A stretch of DNA of 64,000 bases from Littorina saxatilis (taxonomy: Eukaryota; Mollusca; Gastropoda; Littorinimorpha; Littorinidae), in the NCBI RefSeq assembly GCF_037325665.1, contig NC_090245.1, forward strand, positions 46,802,412-46,866,411. Reading direction: 5' to 3'. A program made the translations under genes and the position numbers. The notes beneath the pieces were generated by a model, which was given only the letters and a program-made list of their open reading frames with translations, searched no databases and was not told where the DNA came from. Positions within the stretch are counted from its first letter, which is position 1, and each line of letters starts with the position of its first letter. Positions 47,001 to 53,121 of the stretch are shown here, piece after piece.

Positions 47001-48776
47001 TAGCAATCTGCTATATGTGAGTTGGGTAAGATATGTAATTTAATTAAAAATTTTAGTAATAAATTTTCATTTGATTAATATACTTACCCAACTCACATCG
47101 TTTATTCCCTCCCGCCTCCCCGCTGTGGGGTTTTATATGTCTAAAAAAGAAGTGAGTTGGGCTTCGTTTTAGAATGATGCATATGGCGGAGTATGCGCGC
47201 GCATACGGAAGGCAGCCTCGTTTCCGGGCTGGCCTAGACACCCTTACGGGTCTCGGTCACTCTTTTTTAGAGGCGTCTTTCTTGTTACCAAGGGGACGCG
47301 TACAGCGATACCAGCACTGAACCAGGGTTAATTGCTATATGTGAGTTGGGTAAGTATATTAATCAAATGAAAATTTATTACTAAAATTTTTGATTTTCTT
47401 GTTCAACAGTTTGATTGGCAGTCTGTACGGACGTATGGTGGGTCTGGTGATGGTGTCGCTGTTCGGACTTCACGTCGACAAGGACAGCTACTGGCGATGG
47501 ATGGACCCGGGCGCCTTTGCTCTGATTGGTGCAGCCTCCTTCATGGGCGGAGTGACACGTCTGACTATGACTGTCACAGTCATTATGGTAGGAGTTTGAT
47601 CATGACTCTGTGCTCTGATTGGTGCAGTGTCGTTCATGGGCGGAGTTACACGTCTGACGTTTGAGACATGGCTTATCTTCAAGAAACTTGCTTTAACCTT
47701 CGCCGTAGGTCGTGAGTACTTTTGTAACAGTCCGGACTTTAATTGCGAATATCTCGAAAACTAGGTGGAATTCTGTAATGAGCTTTTGGAAATGCCTCAA
47801 ACACCTACAAATCTATTATCTCCTAAACCCGCATTAAAATTGATTGACAGGTAATTAAATAAACAAAGGTCAAACATCGACTATCTTCGCAGCACGTCGT
47901 GAGTACTTATGTAACCATACTTCTAACAGTGTAAGGGAGATAATTGTGGGTTCGATGTCAAAATAAAAGCTGAGTTATGGTTCCTGTTTATTTCAGGTAA
48001 GAATTAACTTGGTGCGTAATTACACACGTAAAAGATAAATGTAAGTACAAAATCGGAAATATATTTAGTTTGATAATCTAATTCAATGAAAAGCCTGATT
48101 TCTGTATTTTTTTCTTTTTTTGTTTACCCGTGCATGTTTTTCCTTCTTTGAGAAGTATGGTTACATAAGTACTCACGATGTGCTGCAAAGAATGTTTTTA
48201 GCGACCTACGGCGAAGGTTAATTGTGTATTTTTCTTGGGAGTTTGTGTAACAGATAAGTCCAGAAAATGATATCCAGGCTTATTTAACTGTGACAGCTTG
48301 TTCATGGCAGTCTCTTCCCCTTGCTAATTTCATTTACCTGATTTACCTGTGCTTGCAGATGGAGCTGACGAACGATGTACAGGTATTGTTACCTGTGATG
48401 GTGTCGGTGATGGTGGCCAAGTGGGTGGGGGATTTCTTCACTCACCCCATCTTCCATGCTCACCTGGAGATGAAGTGCATCCCCTTCCTGGAGTCAGAGC
48501 CCAGGGTCACCATCATGGGCAAAAAGTGAGAAATCATCTCACACATTCACGCACGTTGTTGTGCACACACATGCTCGCAGACATGCATGTATGCACGCAT
48601 GAACGGATGCATACATCCACACATAGACATCCTCACACACACAAATACACACATGCACGCACACAGGCAGACAGGCAGGTACACACACATGCACGCACAC
48701 ACACATACACACACAGACACACACAAAGACACATGCATGCTCACGCACACACACACACGCACGCACGCACGCACAT

Positions 48777-48820
<44 letters not shown>

Positions 48821-51800
48821 GACACACACACACACACACACATGTACTCCATGCTCCATCTTCGTTATAAGCCACAATGTTATCTTTCAGTGTCAAACTG
48901 GAGTTGTACAGTGTGAAGGACGTGATGTCATCGCCAGTGGATACGGTGCGTGAGATAGAGAGCGTGCAACACCTGGCTGAGTTGTTGCTGCACACGTCGC
49001 ACGGGGGTTTCCCTGTTGTCAGAAAGACGTCTTCTGGTCATCGCGTCTTCGTCGGCATTATCACCAGGTGTGTAGAAAACTATATTGTATGCAGTTAGCT
49101 TTAGTTTGGGCAGCTTTGCAAAAGGGTGTTGGAATGAAAAAAGTTTGGTTGTTAGACAGCTTGCAATTTGGACACTAGCTTTTAAATAAAAACATTTTGT
49201 CGGAATATTTTTATTAAGAGTGATGTTATTGTGTTACAGGATGGAGCTGTTGGTGTCACTGATGAAGGAAGACCTGTTCATTGAGAGTAATGTCATTGTG
49301 TTACAGGATAGAGATGTTGGTGTTACTGATGAAGGAAGACCTTTTGATTAGGAGTGATGTCATTGTGTTACAGGATAGATATGTTAGTGTTACTGATGAA
49401 GGAAGACCTTTTGATTAGGAGTGATGTCATTGTGTTACAGGATAGAGATGTTAGTGTTACTGATGAAGGAAGACCTTTTGATTAGGAGTGATGTCATTGT
49501 GTTACAGGATAGAGATGTTGGTGTTACTGATGAAGGAAGACCTGTTCATTGAGAGTGATGTCATTGTGTTACAGGATGACGCTAGTGACGCTACTGATGA
49601 AGGAAGACCTGTTAATTAAGAGTGATGTCATAGTGTTACAGGATAGAGATGTTGGTGTTACTGATGAAGGAAGACCTGTTCATTGAGAGTGATGTCATTG
49701 TGTTACAGGATGGAGCTGGTGGTACTGATGAAGGAAGACCTGTTTATTGAGAGTGATGTCATTGTGTTACAGGATAGAGATGTTGGTGTTACTGATGAAG
49801 GAAGACCTGTTCATTGAGAGTGATGTCATTGTGTTACAGGATGGAGCCGGTGGTGTTACTGATGAAGGAAGACCTGTTTATTGAGACTGATGTCATTGTG
49901 TTACAGGATAGAGATGTTGGTGTTACTGATGAAGGAAGACCTGTTAATTAAGAGTGATGTCATTGTGTTACAGGATGACGCTAGTGATGCTACTGATGAA
50001 GGAAGACCTGTTTATTGAGAGTGATGTCATTGTGTTACAGGATGGAGCTGGTGGTGTTACTGATGAAGGAAGACCTGTTCATTGAGAGTGATGTCATTGT
50101 GTTACAGGATGGAGCTGGTGGTGTTACTGATGAAGGAAGACCTGTTCAGCGAGGGCAGGCAGAGGCACGTGGTGACGGAGCAGGAACAGGAGGTCAACTG
50201 GGTAGAGTATGAAGAGGTGCGTTGCCTGGCAACTGAGGTGGTTGTCTGCAGGTTGCAAAGGAAATACTCATATATCTGTTATTGTTATTCATGTGTGTAA
50301 AGTTGAATGAAAACCCTTGTTGTGTATAATAAGCAAGATATAATATACCAGCTTATTGGTTGTTTTGCATGCCTGTTGTACATGAACTTTGCATGATCAA
50401 AAACAACCTCTGTGTCTGGATGCAGAACTGTACAACAATGAAGCTTTAAAAATGATTGAATTGTGTCATGTCTGTAGTGTGTACAAAATATCGAAACCCT
50501 CAAGTTTGTGAGGGTAAGTCTTTAAGGTTCTCTCAGTCAAAAATTCACATCGACGGTATTCATTACAAACAGCGGAAGAGCATATTTTAGCCCAATGTTG
50601 ATTATACATTTACTCCTCCAGAACAGAGCCCACCTGTGTAGGGGAAGGTAGCAGGTTCACTGGAAGTTCACCTCAAGTTCACGATCACTGAATTAGCTTG
50701 GTGCAGTGCCAGTTTTGTGATTGATTTTGGTTTATGATTCCTCTTTCTTTGCTTGAGTTTTACGAATGTTTGCTGATGATCACTATTTTATTGGGATGTT
50801 GCAGTTGCTGATCGACAAGTTCGCCAACCCACAGCAAAAAACGGAAACGCTTGATCGCTACTTGAATCAGCCTGCCTATGAAAACAAGTACCTGGATTTG
50901 GTGAGACAGTCAATTATTTTATGATTTATGATTGTAGACAAAGCTAAGACTGGCTCCTTGAAACAGCAACCAGAAACAACATAGGGTATTTTGATGAATG
51001 TTGGTTAACACAAAAGACAGGATGGGATCGAGGAGCTTACAGGCACCAGCATTTATGCTAGACAAGTCACAGTTTTGTATTGATCAGTGTTGTGCAAAGT
51101 GGCATGCATAGATATGAGGGGAGAATAAGAATTAGACCATACTGTTGCTGAAAGCTTTGCTAAAGGCATATGAAAACTATTTTCAGAAAATGTTCTTGCT
51201 ACAGCAGTCCCTGCAATGTACGGCCCCCGGCGTGAGCGGACACCTGACATGTACGGACACATTTGCTCGGCACGGAGTGTTTTCCTTCTATATTTGCCCC
51301 CCCTTAAACGGACACCTGCAAAACGTGGACACGGACACTCATTTTCGGTCCCAACAGCAGGTCATACCTCCAATGTACGGACAGGCCATCGTCAAATTTT
51401 CACCACAACAAAATCGATAACAGAGCAGTCCGGCTCTTGGTACAAAGATCACAGCCGCAATGGCGTGATGACAGTCACTGATAACTTGAGTGCACGTGTA
51501 CCCATCAGCATCAGGAGGGGGGGGGGGGGGGGGGGGGAGTAGTTTTGGTCAGGAGTGGAGTACCTACGAAGATGCCAACATGAAACTGCACTGTGCTCTT
51601 TATTCTTGTCTGTTGGACGTAAACAACAGAAACCACAGTCGATGAAGGTCCTGAGCGAAAGAGAATGAAAAACCGGCCACAGTTCTCAGCATCGTGTGGA
51701 TATGTGTGTAACCTCTTTCATTGACCAGTGAGTCGATTGCCTAATCTGTGAACCCTTCAGTTGTCTTGCTTTGTCAAACACACAGTCAACTGGTTTTGCT

Positions 51801-53058
51801 CTGAGTGAACAGTGCAGCTGGCCTCTCTTGGCACAGCCCCAAACAGTACATGGCTAGAGGGAGTGAGAGAGAGGGAGAGGGGGGGTGTGGAGGGGTAGCT
51901 GGCTAAACTCTGTGGGGTGTCCGGTGTCACTGCATGTCAGCAGGAAGAGCATTGGAGAAAAATAGAGAGGTGTACTCTTCCACACAATTTCCAAGCATCA
52001 GTTGTCACGGCTTGGGGTAGGCATTAGTGATGGAGAGTGGGAGCTAGCTGTGTTATGTACAGTGTATTTCCGACTGAAGAGTGAAAAGTCACTGCCATGC
52101 CACATGATCAGCATGCAGTCAATAAAGCCAGACAAGAAGAAAATAAATTACATGATTATGACATGCAGCTTTATCTGCTGCTATTTATTCAAACTGGTTT
52201 TCAAGCTTATTCTTGTAAAGCATCTGCACACGCTCCTCTGTGCTGTGTTTGTGTGGCTGCTTTCGTATGTCAGTGCATGATGAGTGTGTTCACTGCCTTG
52301 AGGATTTATTTTATCTCTTCTTTTCAACACTTTTCATACAAATCATTTTTACAGAAAGTTTAAAGAAGTATTAGGAGTTTATTGTTATTGTTTAGTAGCC
52401 ACAAGAAGTGATTAGCATAGACTCAATCCTGTTGTTACTTTGTCAGTGTGTTTCTGTGTGAGTGTATGGGGGAGGGGGTGTGTGGTCACCCCTCCCGTGA
52501 ACGGACACCTGCAATGTACGGACAGTTTTGCTATGGCCCAAGGGTGTCCATTCATGAGAGGGACTGCTGTAACACCAGCAAATGAAAGCAGCTTTTTTTC
52601 ACAACAGTCTAAAACTGACGTCCTGATGAGATTTGATTATACAACACTATAGCTCTAGGTGTAAGTTAGTAGTTTCCACAACTAAAAACAAACACACACA
52701 AAATAAACATTCAAAAACAAGGTTGGTTTTGAACATTAAAGTTTATCACAACTAACAACTGCTTATTTTGCTGGTTCTTATTTTTCAGAGCTACTATGTC
52801 AACGAATCGGCACTCAGCATTCCACAGCGCTTCTCGCTGCAGCGAACGTACGTGATTTTCCGCACGCTGGGGATGCGACACCTGACCGTGGTGGACAACC
52901 ATAATGAGGTGGTCGGCATGGTAACGAGAAAAGACTTAATGGGATTCAATATGGTGGAGCGACTGAGTCACTGCCTGCAAGGTGAGATGGAGCAAGGGGA
53001 AGAACTTGCGTCTCCGCTCAGTGAGAGTGGGGGTGGGGGGGACGCTAATTTGATATGA
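27476..53058 (+). CDS. CLC-family chloride channel or Cl-/H+ exchanger, ClC-6/7-like, 18 coding exons
   Basis: Joining 18 exons with matching phases gives 915 residues plus stop, close to the ~800-870 residues usual for ClC-6/7. Order: Ser/Pro-rich cytoplasmic N-terminus (1-120), ESLDY (124-128), helices B-C (about 150-217), GSGIPEV (225-231, Cl- selectivity serine), GPEGP (267-271, gating Glu269), paired glutamate E335-E336 (proton-pathway position), a lumenal loop with three N-glycosylation sequons (about 480-520), GILVP (578-582), and CBS domains at about 702-773 and 824-881. Known members move chloride, often in exchange for protons, in endosomes and lysosomes. Unusual: GPEGP replaces GKEGP, and Phe675 stands where ClC-6/7 have the conserved Tyr. 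The family is sure; the subfamily is inference. The polyadenylation site was not placed. Confidence 0.95.
28093..28325 (+). CDS. CLC exon 2: Ser/Pro-rich cytoplasmic N-terminus
   Basis: The acceptor CACTTGACACGAG before 28093 is chosen because only it keeps phase with exon 1; the nearby CAG at 28098-28100 would not. Encodes residues 22-99: Ser- and Arg-rich ([13 protein letters not shown]) then an acidic [17 protein letters not shown]. Donor GCTGCT|GTGAGT. Likely disordered. A CAGTGG-type element begins only 15 bp downstream. Confidence 0.85.
28464..29318 (+). mobile_element. R1 interspersed repeat, copy 5
   Basis: Complete forward copy in CLC intron 2, from ACATTTAGTCAAGTTTTGAC to CGCCTTACGCGACTTGTT, directly followed by copy 6. 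Confidence 0.9.
29319..30974 (+). mobile_element. R1 interspersed repeat, copy 6, interrupted
   Basis: Head-to-tail with copy 5. A diverged start (ACATTATAGTCCAGTTTGAC), a GT microsatellite at 29388-29435, then a foreign element from about 29572 to 30380, after which R1 resumes at AATCAAATTGATTGAAATTT. About 45 bp of R1 around the insertion point are missing. Confidence 0.88.
29572..30380. mobile_element. ~810-bp element rich in TCAAGGTCA motifs, nested in R1 copy 6
   Basis: Begins TTTTTGACTCACATGCGAAG and ends ATGTGAGTCGTATGGGCTTT then GCCCTTCTTGTTT; ACTCACATG and CATGTGAGT form short inverted ends. TCAAGGTCA or its complement occurs repeatedly (about 29761, 29929, 29972, 30081, 30226, 30238, 30249). 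No protein is encoded. Confidence 0.75.
31512..31590. repeat. CA microsatellite in CLC intron 2
   Basis: Interrupted (CA)n. Confidence 0.9.
31763..31905 (+). CDS. CLC exon 3: ESLDY motif
   Basis: Residues 100-146 plus two bases, including [17 protein letters not shown] before the first membrane helix is shared with ClC-6 and ClC-7. Acceptor CTTCACAG, donor TCTAG|GTTAGT. Confidence 0.93.
32590..32685 (+). mobile_element. Retroposon 3' end with CAAA tail
   Basis: GCGTAGTCGGCTGGACGTTA then AGCAACAAATAAACAAACAA, the type of tail seen on tRNA-derived SINEs and LINEs. The 5' limit is unclear. Confidence 0.5.
33122..33251 (+). CDS. CLC exon 4: first membrane helix
   Basis: Residues 147-190: [19 protein letters not shown] (helix B) followed by [13 protein letters not shown]. 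Acceptor GTTTTTAG, donor CTGCGG|GTCAGT. Decayed copies of this exon follow in intron 4. Confidence 0.95.
33312..33625 (+). repeat. Three decayed tandem copies of exon 4 in intron 4
   Basis: GTGGTGGGTGTCATCAGGTT at about 33312, TTGTGGGTGTCATTGAGTTT at 33436 and GTGGTGGGTGTTTGGGTTTT at 33557 each run on into forms of CTGCACCAGCTGATAGAGGG and ATAGCTGACC. The spacing (about 120-150 bp) includes GT-rich intron sequence, so the duplicated unit was exon end plus intron start. Stops and frame changes in all three exclude coding use. Confidence 0.88.
33804..33884 (+). CDS. CLC exon 5: helix C
   Basis: Exactly 27 codons, phase 0 at both ends: residues 191-217, [20 protein letters not shown] then FSTAIII, a hydrophobic membrane segment. 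Acceptor TTTCCAG, donor TTATC|GTGAGT. Confidence 0.92.
34128..34366 (+). mobile_element. tRNA-headed SINE close upstream of exon 6
   Basis: Head GGGGATGTAGCTCATTTTGA with B-box-like GTGGGTTCAAACCC about 60 bp on, then AAAGATCCCAAGCTCACAGG and TTGAAAAACACTAATGCATG, matching the copy at 37706-37998. It ends about 35 bp before the exon 6 acceptor. Confidence 0.8.
34401..34576 (+). CDS. CLC exon 6: chloride site and gating glutamate
   Basis: Residues 218-275 plus two bases. Holds GGSGIPEV (Ser226 fits chloride rather than nitrate preference), GFLNGT and GPEGPMIH with gating Glu269. The Lys usual in GKEGP is Pro268. Acceptor TTTTCCTGACAG, donor GG|GTATGT. Confidence 0.96.
35040..35097. repeat. 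58-nt cytosine homopolymer in CLC intron 6
   Basis: Uninterrupted C run, unusually long. It is present in the transcript sense as C, so the template strand is poly-G. Assembly length is uncertain for such runs. Confidence 0.9.
35350..35442 (+). CDS. CLC exon 7
   Basis: Residues 276-306 plus two bases: [20 protein letters not shown] and [10 protein letters not shown]. Fits the cytoplasmic connection after the pore helix in CLC proteins. Acceptor TTGTTTCAG, donor GGACAG|GTCAGT. Confidence 0.95.
35835..37269 (+). mobile_element. R1 interspersed repeat, copy 7, interrupted by a MITE
   Basis: Forward copy in CLC intron 7, from TTTACATTTAGTCAAGTTTT to CGCCTTACGCGACTTG. It is split at 36421 by a 595-bp MITE (separate entry); rejoining gives the normal R1 sequence AACATA|TA|GATATG. 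Confidence 0.9.
36421..37019. mobile_element. 595-bp MITE nested in R1, TA target duplication
   Basis: Termini CCGTACTTTCCGGGTCATAA and ACCCGGAAAGTACGG are inverted repeats; TA at 36421-36422 and 37018-37019 is the target duplication, as for Tc1/mariner-type insertion. The interior has a ~185-bp direct duplication (TTTGATCTGGCCGCACACAC at about 36581 and 36771). No transposase. A related fragment lies at 4806-4885. Confidence 0.92.
37396..37639 (+). CDS. CLC exon 8: paired glutamate motif
   Basis: Residues 307-388. Contains [20 protein letters not shown] and [12 protein letters not shown], the most conserved CLC block. Glu336 occupies the proton-pathway position (Glu203 of the bacterial protein), which favours exchanger activity. 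Acceptor CTGTGCAG, donor TTTGAT|GTGAGT. Confidence 0.97.
37656..37685 (+). repeat. Short copy of the exon 8 3' end in intron 8
   Basis: AGATACATCCTGTTTGATTT repeats AGATACATCCTCTTTGATGT across the exon 8 donor, 37 bp downstream. The copy lacks the donor GT. Confidence 0.7.
37706..37998 (+). mobile_element. tRNA-headed SINE
   Basis: Head GGGGAAATAGCTCGGTCGGT (A-box-like), B-box-like GTGGGTTCAACCCC, body TTTATTTCTCAGAGTCATAT and GAACACCCCCGTGTACACGC. It shares head and body type with 34128-34366 and 39937-40321. Confidence 0.82.
38120..38507 (-). mobile_element. tRNA-headed SINE with GAA tail
   Basis: On the minus strand: CAGGCGCAGTGGCGTGGTGG head, B-box-like GTGAGTTCGAATCCCGG, body ACCTGCTAGTGACTTGACCC and CATGTCAGAGTTCGGTGGGT, ending in (GAA)n at 38127-38141. 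The head differs from that of 39937-40321, but the 3' body is the same. Confidence 0.88.
38783..38977 (+). CDS. CLC exon 9
   Basis: Residues 389-453, phase 0 both ends: [20 protein letters not shown] membrane helix then a basic cytoplasmic turn KIARVRRRF, matching the GVLGAxFN region of ClC-6/7. Acceptor TTTTAAATAG, donor TTGATG|GTGAGT. Confidence 0.95.
39451..39698. mobile_element. TTAA-flanked MITE
   Basis: Begins TTAACACTTTCTACCCCACC and ends CCATGAGTTAA; TTAA at both ends suggests piggyBac-like insertion. The interior has GCGGATATATCCGTACC palindromes. An inverse-sense copy lies at 60170-60393. Confidence 0.75.
39805..39893 (+). CDS. CLC exon 10
   Basis: Residues 454-482 plus two bases: [20 protein letters not shown] then [10 protein letters not shown] membrane helix followed by a Cys-containing lumenal start. 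Acceptor TGTGGTCAG, donor GTCAG|GTGTGT. Confidence 0.92.
39937..40321 (+). mobile_element. tRNA-headed SINE with GAA tail
   Basis: Head GGGGATGTAGCTCAGTCGGT, body TTTATTTCTCAGAGTCAACT, CACAAGACCAAGTGCGCACG and GAAACACGAAAATACCCAGC, then CCCACGAATGCA and (GAA)n at 40304-40321. It is the most complete member of the family here. Confidence 0.9.
40817..40904. repeat. Pentanucleotide microsatellites (CTTAC)n and (ATCTC)n
   Basis: Four or five CTTAC units followed by two blocks of ATCTC units in CLC intron 10. Confidence 0.9.
41045..41175 (+). CDS. CLC exon 11: glycosylation-rich lumenal loop
   Basis: Residues 483-526 plus one base: [20 protein letters not shown], then [20 protein letters not shown]. 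Sequons NDS, NTT and NST and two cysteines; ClC-6 has a similar loop ending in TYND. Acceptor ATCTACAG, donor GAAT|GTAAGT. Confidence 0.93.
41619..41790 (+). CDS. CLC exon 12: GILVP filter segment
   Basis: Residues 527-583 plus two bases: [20 protein letters not shown], then [22 protein letters not shown] is the GxFxP anion-site motif. Acceptor CTTAAACAG, donor ATGCT|GTGAGT. Confidence 0.95.
42330..42528. repeat. Left inverted terminal repeat of the DIRS-like element
   Basis: Includes CTTACCCAACTCACATATAG, GCTGTACGCGTCCCCTTGGT and GTATGCGCGCGCATACTCCG, all present as reverse complement at 47167-47386. Confidence 0.9.
42998..43115 (+). ncRNA. 5S rRNA-like sequence inside the DIRS-like element
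   Basis: About 118 bp match a metazoan 5S rRNA along its whole length: CACGTTGTAAGCACCGGTTC, GAAGTTAAGCAACGTCGGGC, CCCGGTTAGTTCTTGGATGG and GTGACCGCC. The internal pol III promoter segments (box A and box C positions) look well kept. The 5' and 3' stem ends are altered (GCCAACGGCC and GCAGTGGCC). Probably a 5S-derived segment captured by the element rather than a working rRNA gene. Confidence 0.8.
43598..44067 (+). repeat. 188-bp tandem repeat, about 2.5 copies, in the DIRS-like element
   Basis: CGGAAAACGGCATTTAAGTT recurs at about 43673, 43861 and 44049, with CCGCGAAAGGCGGGGGTCAC and ACACCCAGCTTAACTTGCCG between. Confidence 0.9.
47011..47098. repeat. Internal complementary region of the DIRS-like element
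   Basis: The left half, CTATATGTGAGTTGGGTAAG then ATATGTAATTTAAT, is the complement of the element's left edge. The right half, up to CTTACCCAACTCACAT, is the complement of its right edge. Such a region is known in DIRS elements as a template for joining the ends. Confidence 0.85.
47167..47386. repeat. Right inverted terminal repeat of the DIRS-like element
   Basis: Complement of the left repeat plus about 20 extra bases at its outer, AT-rich edge (TATTAATCAAATGAAAATTT). It ends near TTACTAAAA, about 23 bp before the exon 13 acceptor. Confidence 0.88.
47410..47587 (+). CDS. CLC exon 13
   Basis: Residues 584-643: [11 protein letters not shown], then [20 protein letters not shown] and TMTVTVIM, close to ClC-6 (TFALIGAAAFLGG). 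Acceptor TTGTTCAACAG, donor ATTATG|GTAGGA, a weaker donor than its neighbours. Confidence 0.95.
47613..47661 (+). repeat. Partial copy of exon 13 in intron 13
   Basis: CTCTGATTGGTGCAGTGTCG and TTCATGGGCGGAGTTACACG repeat exon 13 sequence from about 47519 (CTCTGATTGGTGCAGCCTCC). The copy starts 26 bp past the donor and stops after CGTCTGAC. Confidence 0.88.
47693..48221. mobile_element. TTAA-flanked MITE with nested inverted repeats
   Basis: CCTTCGCCGTAGGTCG and CGACCTACGGCGAAGG form the termini (47697-47712 and 48202-48217), each bordered by TTAA, suggesting piggyBac-like insertion. A second, inner inverted repeat of about 35 bp (GTGAGTACTTATGTAACCAT at 47898 and its complement near 48165) lies inside. 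Confidence 0.85.
48359..48525 (+). CDS. CLC exon 14: last membrane helix
   Basis: Residues 644-698 plus two bases: [45 protein letters not shown]. Phe675 in HPIFHAHL aligns by eye with Tyr of GIYDIHV/GLYDMHI in ClC-6/7. Acceptor GTGCTTGCAG, donor AAAAA|GTGAGA. Confidence 0.95.
48562..48842. repeat. Compound CA microsatellite in CLC intron 14
   Basis: Interrupted (CA)n with GCATGCACGC and CAGGCAGACAGGCAGG blocks. It generates spurious frames on both strands. Confidence 0.9.
48891..49067 (+). CDS. CLC exon 15: CBS domain 1
   Basis: Residues 699-757 plus two bases: [46 protein letters not shown], a typical CBS pattern. Acceptor TTATCTTTCAG, donor CACCAG|GTGTGT. Confidence 0.95.
49212..50107 (+). 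repeat. 67-bp tandem array of the exon 16 splice acceptor and exon start
   Basis: AGTGATGTCATTGTGTTACA|G followed by GATGGAGCTG...GATGAAGGAAGACCTG recurs with AG ends at 49239, 49306, 49373, 49440, 49507, 49574, 49641, 49708, 49772, 49839, 49906, 49973, 50040 and 50107. All steps are 67 bp except one of 64. Only the last copy runs into the complete exon 16. Each unit holds about 20 bp of intron end and about 47 bp of exon start. Confidence 0.95.
50108..50216 (+). CDS. CLC exon 16
   Basis: Residues 758-794: [14 protein letters not shown] (end of CBS1), then [20 protein letters not shown]. The last of 14 near-identical acceptors is used in this model, because reading from the previous one gives a frameshift and a stop at about 50210. 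Donor GAAGAG|GTGCGT. Confidence 0.9.
50805..50900 (+). CDS. CLC exon 17
   Basis: Residues 795-826, 32 codons: [32 protein letters not shown], the inter-CBS linker and start of CBS2. Acceptor GATGTTGCAG, donor GATTTG|GTGAGA. Confidence 0.93.
51200..52571. mobile_element. 1.37-kb inverted-repeat element in CLC intron 17
   Basis: TACAGCAGTCCCT and AGGGACTGCTGTA are exact terminal complements. Subterminal GCAATGTACGG and GGACACCTGCAATGTACGG repeats occur at both ends. A G run lies at about 51517-51538. Flanks do not show a clear target duplication. No transposase recognised. Confidence 0.75.
52789..53058 (+). CDS. CLC exon 18 (last): CBS domain 2 and C-terminus
   Basis: Residues 827-915 and stop: [48 protein letters not shown], then an acidic, Gly-rich tail [20 protein letters not shown] ending DANLI. 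Acceptor TTATTTTTCAG. Confidence 0.97.
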   Translation, partial: SYYVNESALSIPQRFSLQRTYVIFRTLGMRHLTVVDNHNEVVGMVTRKDLMGFNMVERLSHCLQGEMEQGEELASPLSESGGGGDANLI

Positions 53059-53121
53059 GGGATGTCTGTTACTTTGTTGTGGGCATTATTAGTATCAATA
53101 TGTGCCAAGTCTCGGTGGTAC

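Larger units (their letters stand above)
42330..47386 (+). mobile_element. Fossil DIRS-like retroelement in CLC intron 12
   Basis: About 5.06 kb, the usual DIRS size. Inverted terminal repeats are 42330-42528 and 47167-47386, the right one longer at its outer edge. An internal complementary region at 47011-47098 is complementary to both outer ends, which is diagnostic of DIRS architecture. Degenerate coding remnants include a tyrosine-recombinase-like stretch at about 46430-46930. Other parts are a 5S rRNA-like segment (42998-43115) and a 188-bp tandem repeat. TTTTTGATT lies at both edges (42321-42329 and 47387-47395). The element is broken at many points. The terminal repeats remain very alike, so insertion may be fairly recent on the scale of this genome. 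Confidence 0.85.

Noticed and set aside
48349-48870. 173-codon frame overlapping CLC exon 14
   Set aside because: It reads exon 14 in the wrong frame and runs into a CA microsatellite.
49212-50107. The 67-bp repeats as a coding repeat domain
   Set aside because: 67 is not a multiple of three, several copies contain stops in the exon frame, and each unit contains an intron end.
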